28,807 bases of DNA from positions 1 through 28,807 of the forward strand of contig CADCIU010000034.1 in the NCBI GenBank assembly GCA_902801585.1, given 5' to 3'. Made by a program: the position numbers and the translations under genes. The notes below the pieces were generated by a model. It searched no databases. It was not told the origin of the DNA and saw only the letters and a program-made list of their open reading frames with translations. This document shows positions 25,110 through 28,807 of the stretch, piece by piece. Source of the stretch: an uncultured Lachnospiraceae bacterium (lineage in GTDB: Bacteria > Bacillota_A > Clostridia > Lachnospirales > Lachnospiraceae). The stretch's first letter is position 1. Every line of letters begins with the position of its first letter.

Positions 25110-25139
25110 GAGGCAGTCCGGTGTGAGCCGGGCTGCCTC
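25110..25139 (+). promoter_or_regulatory. Perfect 12-bp hairpin ahead of rlmD
   Basis: Bases 25110-25121 pair with 25128-25139 over 12 bp (GAGGCAG, one T-G wobble, CCGG) with a 6-base loop. The bases after are ATTGCGGTATTTG, not a T-run. It lies 40 bases after the membrane-protein gene and 37 before rlmD. It may be a weak terminator or 3' stabiliser of the first gene. Confidence 0.55.
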
Positions 25140-25176
25140 ATTGCGGTATTTGCATAGTAACAGGGAGGAACTGCAC

Positions 25177-26547
25177 TTGAAAAAAGGTGATCTGATCGAA
25201 GGAATTGTCCGTGAAGTCAAATTTCCGAACAAAGGGATCGTTGGAACAGAGGACGGAATCTGCGTTGTCAAAAACGCGATCACCGGACAGAAGGTTCGGG
25301 CCCGTGTGAACAAAAAAAGAAAAGGAAAGGCGGAGGCCGCGCTCATAAGCGTCCTCGAGAGGTCACCCTTGGAGAAGGAACCGCCCTGCCCCGCATTCGG
25401 GATCTGCGGCGGCTGCACTTTTTTGTCTCTTCTCTATGAGGAGCAGTGCGGGATCAAAGAGCAGCAGGTCAGAGAGCTTTTGGCTCAGGCACTGCCTGAT
25501 GACGCGGATATGAGCTGGTTCGAGGGGATCCTGCCGAGCCCTGATCTATACGGATACCGCAACAAAATGGAGTTTTCGTTCGGCGACTCCTATAAGGACG
25601 GCCCCCTTGCACTCGGCATGCACAAGCGGGGAAGCTTCTACGATATCGTCAATGCGGACTGCTGCGCCATCGTGGATGAGGATTACAGGAAAATCGTGAA
25701 GTCGGTGCGGGAGTATTGGGAACAGCAGAAGGCTCCCTTCTTTCACAGACTGCGGCATACCGGGTATCTTCGTCATCTCCTCGTGCGCAAAGCGGTGAAT
25801 ACAGGAGAGATCCTGATCGATCTGGTCACCACATCGCAGCAGCAGTATGACCTGGGTGAGTTCGCGCAGATGCTCTTGTCTCTTGAACTTGACGGGACGA
25901 TTGCCGGGATCCTGCACACAGTTAACGATGCAGTGGCGGATGTCATCAAAGATGACGGAACGGAGCTGCTTTACGGCAGAGACTATTTTACCGAGACACT
26001 CCTTGGACTCAAATTCAAAGTCACACCTTTCTCTTTCTTCCAGACCAACAGCAGGGGTGCCGAAGTCCTGTATGATACAGCGAGAAAGTTCCTGCGCGAA
26101 TCCGACATGAAAAAAGGGGTCGTCTACGACCTCTATTGCGGTACCGGTACGATCTCCCAGCTGATGGCGCCCGTTTCCGATAAGGTGATCGGTGTTGAGA
26201 TCGTGGAGGAAGCGGTGGAAGCGGCCAGGGAAAACGCGCATCGCAATCAGATCAGCAACTGCGAATTCATTGCCGGCGATGTGCTGAAGGTCCTCGACGA
26301 GATCGAAGAGAAACCGGATCTCATTATTCTGGATCCTCCCCGGGACGGTGTCCATCCCAAGGCGCTGCCCAAGATCCTCTCTTACGGGGTGAATGAGATC
26401 CTGTACATCTCCTGTAAACCCACAAGCCTGGCGCGGGATCTCCCCGCGTTTCTGGAAGCGGGTTATCAGCCGGTGCGGGGCGTCTGCGTGGATCAGTTTC
26501 CCTGGACGGCGAATATAGAGACTGTTGTTCTTCTGCGCAGGGAATAA
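25177..26547 (+). CDS. rlmD: 23S rRNA (uracil-5-)-methyltransferase RlmD family
   Basis: This family methylates C5 of uridine in 23S rRNA (U1939 for E. coli RlmD); paralogues such as RlmCD do two sites. The protein is 456 residues if it starts at TTG 25177, which has GGGAGG (25163-25168) nine bases upstream. An upstream in-frame GTG at 25123 lies in the hairpin and is rejected. A TRAM domain (about 1-60) opens it. A [4Fe-4S] cluster motif is at C71-x5-C77-x2-C80, with C162 or C163 as the fourth ligand. SAM motif DLYCGTGT starts at 318, and LDPPRDGVHP and the catalytic Cys413 in YISCKPTSLARDL are in place. Exact target base is not decided by sequence. A large repeat block follows. Confidence 0.9.
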   Translation: MKKGDLIEGIVREVKFPNKGIVGTEDGICVVKNAITGQKVRARVNKKRKGKAEAALISVLERSPLEKEPPCPAFGICGGCTFLSLLYEEQCGIKEQQVRELLAQALPDDADMSWFEGILPSPDLYGYRNKMEFSFGDSYKDGPLALGMHKRGSFYDIVNADCCAIVDEDYRKIVKSVREYWEQQKAPFFHRLRHTGYLRHLLVRKAVNTGEILIDLVTTSQQQYDLGEFAQMLLSLELDGTIAGILHTVNDAVADVIKDDGTELLYGRDYFTETLLGLKFKVTPFSFFQTNSRGAEVLYDTARKFLRESDMKKGVVYDLYCGTGTISQLMAPVSDKVIGVEIVEEAVEAARENAHRNQISNCEFIAGDVLKVLDEIEEKPDLIILDPPRDGVHPKALPKILSYGVNEILYISCKPTSLARDLPAFLEAGYQPVRGVCVDQFPWTANIETVVLLRRE

Positions 26548-26906
26548 GTAGATGGGTATGCTGATTTTGCGTTTTGCGCTTACTTCTCTTCAGGGAATTT
26601 AAGTGCGGATGATTGGTTTGAAGTATTACACTTACGTTTTTTTAAGGGGCGATAAGTGTATTTGAGCATTCTCGGTTTTGCGATTACCTTTTTTCCTGAA
26701 ATTTAAGTGCAGATGGCCAAAATCTTGATTTGCAATGAAAAAAGCGGAGAGAATTTCACTGCAAATACTTCAAATCGGCATCTGCACTTACACATTGGCG
26801 CAAAAGTGTTAGTACAAATGGGAAATTCGGAATTTGCACTTACTGCCACTTCAAAAAAGGTAAGTGTATTTGACTGAACCTTAGTTTTACGATTAAAAAT
26901 GTATCA
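26548..26906. repeat. Intergenic repeat cluster (TAAGTG/CACTTA family) after rlmD
   Basis: This 359-bp gap is AT-rich and holds no gene. TAAGTG or its complement CACTTA occurs at least seven times. Longer related segments recur: GTTTTGCG at 26571 and 26675 and AATTTAAGTGC at 26596 and 26700, both pairs 104 bp apart. TAAGTGTATTTGA is at 26653 and 26861, 208 bp apart, and GTTTTACG at 26884 is 209 bp from the GTTTTGCG at 26675. TAAGTGC-GATG followed by TTTGAAGTATT occurs at 26601 on + and at 26790 on the complement. The copies have diverged. No coding frame with a ribosome binding site and no T-run terminator is seen. Confidence 0.75.
26704..26790. repeat. Long imperfect inverted repeat (fold-back element)
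   Basis: TAAGTGCAGATG (26704-26715) pairs with CATCTGCACTTA (26779-26790), 12 bp exact. Nested inside, bases 26728-26740 pair with 26754-26766 (13 positions, 1 mismatch) around a 13-base loop. The middle is an internal loop. A second, shorter inverted repeat TACACTTA/TAAGTGTA lies just upstream (26627-26634 with 26653-26660). Confidence 0.8.
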
Positions 26907-27425
26907 TTACTCCACATCTGACATCAGCTCACGAAGTGTATTCCAGGATTTCCTGGCATCGGCGTTCTTCGAGAGTTCTTCCATCTCTGCACCGACTCCG
27001 GCGTCCTCAAATCGGCCCCTGACCGACTCATAGTCGTCAAATGCGCTGTCAATCAAATCTGCAATTTCTTCTTCATAGAAATTATGCTTGGCCACCTCTT
27101 TTTCTTCATTGCTGAGACTGTTCCAGGCTTCACTGAAAGCAGCCTTACGTGCAGTTTCTTCAGTATCCGAGATCTGACGATCTGCTGCAAAAGAGAGAAT
27201 CTCCTCCGCAGTCTGTGCAGCTTTCAGTGATGAACCGGCAGAGCCGATCTCCATATTGACCAGTGGCTTGAATACATTATCTGCATAGTCGGAGGAAGGG
27301 ATCTCATCCGCATAAGTGCGTTCTGACACTGCCTCAGCGGAGTTCTCAGTACCGCTTCCGCCGCATCCTGACGCCGATATGGCCGCCATCACCGATATCA
27401 TGATCATTGCGATTATCTTTTTCAC
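26907..27425 (-). CDS. Predicted lipoprotein, function unknown
   Basis: I do not recognise this 172-residue protein. It has a lipoprotein signal: MKK, a hydrophobic stretch, and lipobox ASGC with Cys21 as the lipidation site (Ala at -3 is acceptable but not ideal). After a Gly/Ser linker the mature part is helical, acidic and soluble: residues ~70-130 contain ILSFAADRQISDTEETARKA, WNSLSNEEKEVAKHNFYEE and EIADLIDSAFDDY, and it ends with a conserved-looking KSWNTLRELM. It probably stays on the outer face of the membrane. It starts at GTG (27425), with AGGAGG eight bases upstream on the minus strand. It lies 32 bases downstream of the Cys-rich gene, so they likely share a message. Confidence 0.8.
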   Translation of the reverse strand: MKKIIAMIMISVMAAISASGCGGSGTENSAEAVSERTYADEIPSSDYADNVFKPLVNMEIGSAGSSLKAAQTAEEILSFAADRQISDTEETARKAAFSEAWNSLSNEEKEVAKHNFYEEEIADLIDSAFDDYESVRGRFEDAGVGAEMEELSKNADARKSWNTLRELMSDVE

Positions 27426-27457
27426 GTTTTCTTCCTCCTGTAGTGTTTCTGACTCTG

Positions 27458-27646
27458 TTAAGTGCGCACATTGCGCTTAATGGGTACTGCCCGCTCAGCC
27501 ATCGCCTTCTCAATCTCCTCAGAGCTCCAGCCTGCTCTCTCCATGCCTGTCGGACAGTTCGGTGAAGAGAGGGAGCAGTTGCTGCGGCAGCCGCCGCAAA
27601 ACCCCGAGATCTGTTCCTCTGTATTTTGACTCATTTCTCTATCCAT
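27458..27646 (-). CDS. Small Cys-rich protein, function unknown
   Basis: The product is 62 residues with four Cys in a compact motif, C17-G-G-C20-x3-C24-x6-C31, in FCGGCRSNCSLSSPNCPTG, followed by a short charged helix (GWSSEEIEKAMAERA). The spacing suggests a metal site (zinc or iron-sulphur) or a disulphide/thioether cluster. I recall short CPxxCPLxxPxC-type peptides in Clostridia that look like this, but cannot confirm a family. The start at 27646 is favoured because AAAGGAG ends just seven bases upstream; an ATG two codons earlier (27652) overlaps that site. No signal peptide or membrane segment is present. It lies upstream of the lipoprotein on the same strand. Confidence 0.6.
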   Translation of the reverse strand: MDREMSQNTEEQISGFCGGCRSNCSLSSPNCPTGMERAGWSSEEIEKAMAERAVPIKRNVRT

Positions 27647-27652
27647 TGCCAT

Positions 27653-28079
27653 CTCCTTTAATTCCTTGTATTTGCGAATATATGCAGCCTGTCAGCTTCT
27701 TAATTGTACCATAAGCAGAAGAAGCTTGCGCACTCGGTATCAGCGAACTTTCAAGACGAAAAAAAGTGCCTCCGCACAGGATTTCTATAGTCCTGCCTGG
27801 GGCAGAGATTTGTGTATTTACAATGTTTGCTGCACTTCAAGAGTAGCAAATTTATGCCAGGACTTATATTATAGAAGAAGTATGCGAACCAACGAAGATG
27901 CATAAGTTTCTTGATCCATTGGATAAGAGTCATATTTAGAATTGATGATGAGAGGATAAAAGGGTCATGAAGTACTTGTGGATCTGTTGACGAGAGATGC
28001 TGCGTAGTCGAGCGAGGCCAAGCCGCGAAGGCGATCCGGGACGTGAATATGATTTTATTGCTTCTGAAGGGAGGTCTTT
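27653..28079. other. 427-bp intergenic region with fold-back sequence and a short upstream frame
   Basis: No confident gene is seen. TTCTATAGTCCTG (27783-27795) is mirrored by CAGGAC (27858-27863) and TATAGAA (27870-27876) on either side of a 6-base insertion. A TTTGCT/AGCAAA pair (27826-27831 with 27845-27850) lies within it. A weak promoter candidate, TTGATC (27911) with TATTTA (27933), precedes the methyltransferase. A 28-codon frame (27997-28083) ends at the methyltransferase start. The base composition is lower in GC than the operons upstream. Confidence 0.4.
27703..27708 (-). promoter_or_regulatory. Possible -10 of the Cys-rich/lipoprotein unit
   Basis: On the minus strand, TACAAT (27708 to 27703) is preceded by TGG, forming an extended -10, 57 bases upstream of the Cys-rich start. 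The -35 side is weak. Confidence 0.4.
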
Positions 28080-28807
28080 ATGAACGAAGTGAACAAAACC
28101 CTTTTCATCCCTCTGTATGGGAAATCGCTCATCAGCAAGCAGCATATCATTCTAAATGACCCGGACGCCGAGAGGATCTGGGACGCGGAAGGCTTTCCGA
28201 TCCGCGGCAAGTCGAAGTCCAAATGGCTTGCTTATAATATGGCGATGCGCGCCCGCGTGTTTGACAACTGGACAAGCCGCATGCTGAGAAAGCACAGGGA
28301 TGCCCTTGTACTTCACGTCGGCTGCGGGCTCGACAGCAGATGCCGGAGAGTGAAGAGACCGTACAGACTGTGGATCGACTGCGACCTGCCGGAGGTGATC
28401 GCGGCCAGGAGAAAATACTTTGCCGAGACAGAACACTATCGCATGGCGGCACTGGACGCGGCGCAGCCCGGGCAGATCGCGGAGCTCCCGGACAGCGTGA
28501 CGGCAATCGTAATCCTTGAGGGGCTCAGCATGTATCTGACGAAAGCGCAGCTGCATGACTTCCTCGCCGCGCTTGAGGCAAAATATGCAAACATCTGTAT
28601 TTTGACCGACATCTATACGGAATTTGGCGCGAAGGCGTCAAAATACAGAAACCCGATCAACGATGTCGGCGTCACAGAGGTCTATGGCATCGACGATATC
28701 GGGGAGGTGACAAATGGGCTGAAGATCCGGTTTGTGAGGGAGCATACTTTTACGCCGGCGGCGCTGGTGAATGAGCTGAAGCCTTCGGACAGAGCAATTT
28801 TCAGGAT
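28080..28807 (+). CDS. Class I SAM-dependent methyltransferase, LCM family (3' end cut)
   Basis: The frame is open from ATG 28080 to the window edge (242 codons). AGGGAGG lies a few bases before the start. The sequence matches the leucine carboxyl methyltransferase type family (PF04072-like): the SAM site HVGCGLDSRCRRV (79 onward, with G81, G83, D85, S86 and R87), the acidic second motif LWIDCDLPEVIAARRKYF, and ILEGLSMYL near residue 145. Bacterial members are often annotated as O-methyltransferases for polyketides, tetracenomycin-like compounds or small molecules, and their substrates are usually unknown. Nothing next to it in the window points to one. The C-terminal end lies outside. Confidence 0.8.
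   Translation, partial: MNEVNKTLFIPLYGKSLISKQHIILNDPDAERIWDAEGFPIRGKSKSKWLAYNMAMRARVFDNWTSRMLRKHRDALVLHVGCGLDSRCRRVKRPYRLWIDCDLPEVIAARRKYFAETEHYRMAALDAAQPGQIAELPDSVTAIVILEGLSMYLTKAQLHDFLAALEAKYANICILTDIYTEFGAKASKYRNPINDVGVTEVYGIDDIGEVTNGLKIRFVREHTFTPAALVNELKPSDRAIFR

Noticed and set aside
25123..25176. Earlier GTG start for rlmD
   Set aside because: It falls in the 12-bp hairpin and lacks a ribosome binding site; TTG 25177 has GGGAGG at good spacing.
24747..25418. 223-codon minus-strand frame over the small membrane protein and rlmD start
   Set aside because: It crosses two real genes; its Ile/Val-rich stretch is the reverse of the Asp-rich tail, and there is no ribosome binding site.
27666..27905. 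79-codon + strand frame in the gap before the methyltransferase
   Set aside because: No ribosome binding site, low-complexity translation, overlaps fold-back sequence and a minus-strand promoter candidate.

Overview
The window reads as the chromosome of a moderately high-GC, Gram-positive Clostridia bacterium, most likely of the Lachnospiraceae type. The evidence is gene order (rimP-nusA-ylxR-ylxQ-infB-rbfA-nrnA-truB-ribF-rpsO-pnp, then yqhY-nusB-xseA-xseB-ispA-tlyA-nadK-argR-recN), strong AGGAGG ribosome binding sites, extended TGn -10 promoters, and a NusA without the enterobacterial C-terminal repeats. Nearly all genes lie on the + strand. No rRNA, insertion sequence, prophage or CRISPR array is visible.

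Layout. 1-372 is the C-terminal end of a YARHG-domain protein. 545-616 is tRNA-Glu(CTC), with its own promoter and a clean terminator. From about 667 a promoter and a terminator-like hairpin precede the translation/transcription operon rimP to truB (776-8613). A repeat-containing gap leads to ribF. A strong promoter and structured leader precede rpsO, followed by pnp, and prfC stands after a hairpin-rich gap. A new leader at about 14.07 kb begins yqhY-nusB-xseA-xseB-ispA. Then come tlyA-nadK-argR-recN, a DUF1836 protein and pcrA (to 24655). A small membrane protein with an acidic tail and rlmD follow.

From 26548 the character changes. A 359-bp AT-richer intergenic block holds diverged repeats in both orientations. 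A two-gene minus-strand unit follows (a small Cys-rich protein, then a lipoprotein), then a 427-bp gap and the start of an LCM-type methyltransferase cut by the window edge.

Functionally the window is a ribosome and RNA core: 30S maturation (RimP, RbfA), initiation (IF2), elongation/antitermination (NusA, NusB), RNA decay (PNPase, NrnA), rRNA/tRNA modification (TruB, TlyA, RlmD) and termination-factor recycling (RF3). Around it are cofactor, isoprenoid and DNA-repair genes (RibF, NadK, IspA, ExoVII, RecN, PcrA) and the arginine regulator ArgR.

I found no convincing new multi-gene system. The most unusual material is: the repeat block at 26.55-26.9 kb, the Cys-rich/lipoprotein pair, the tandem repeat that runs into the tlyA start codon, the in-frame tandem repeats in IF2 and PcrA, and several structured leaders.
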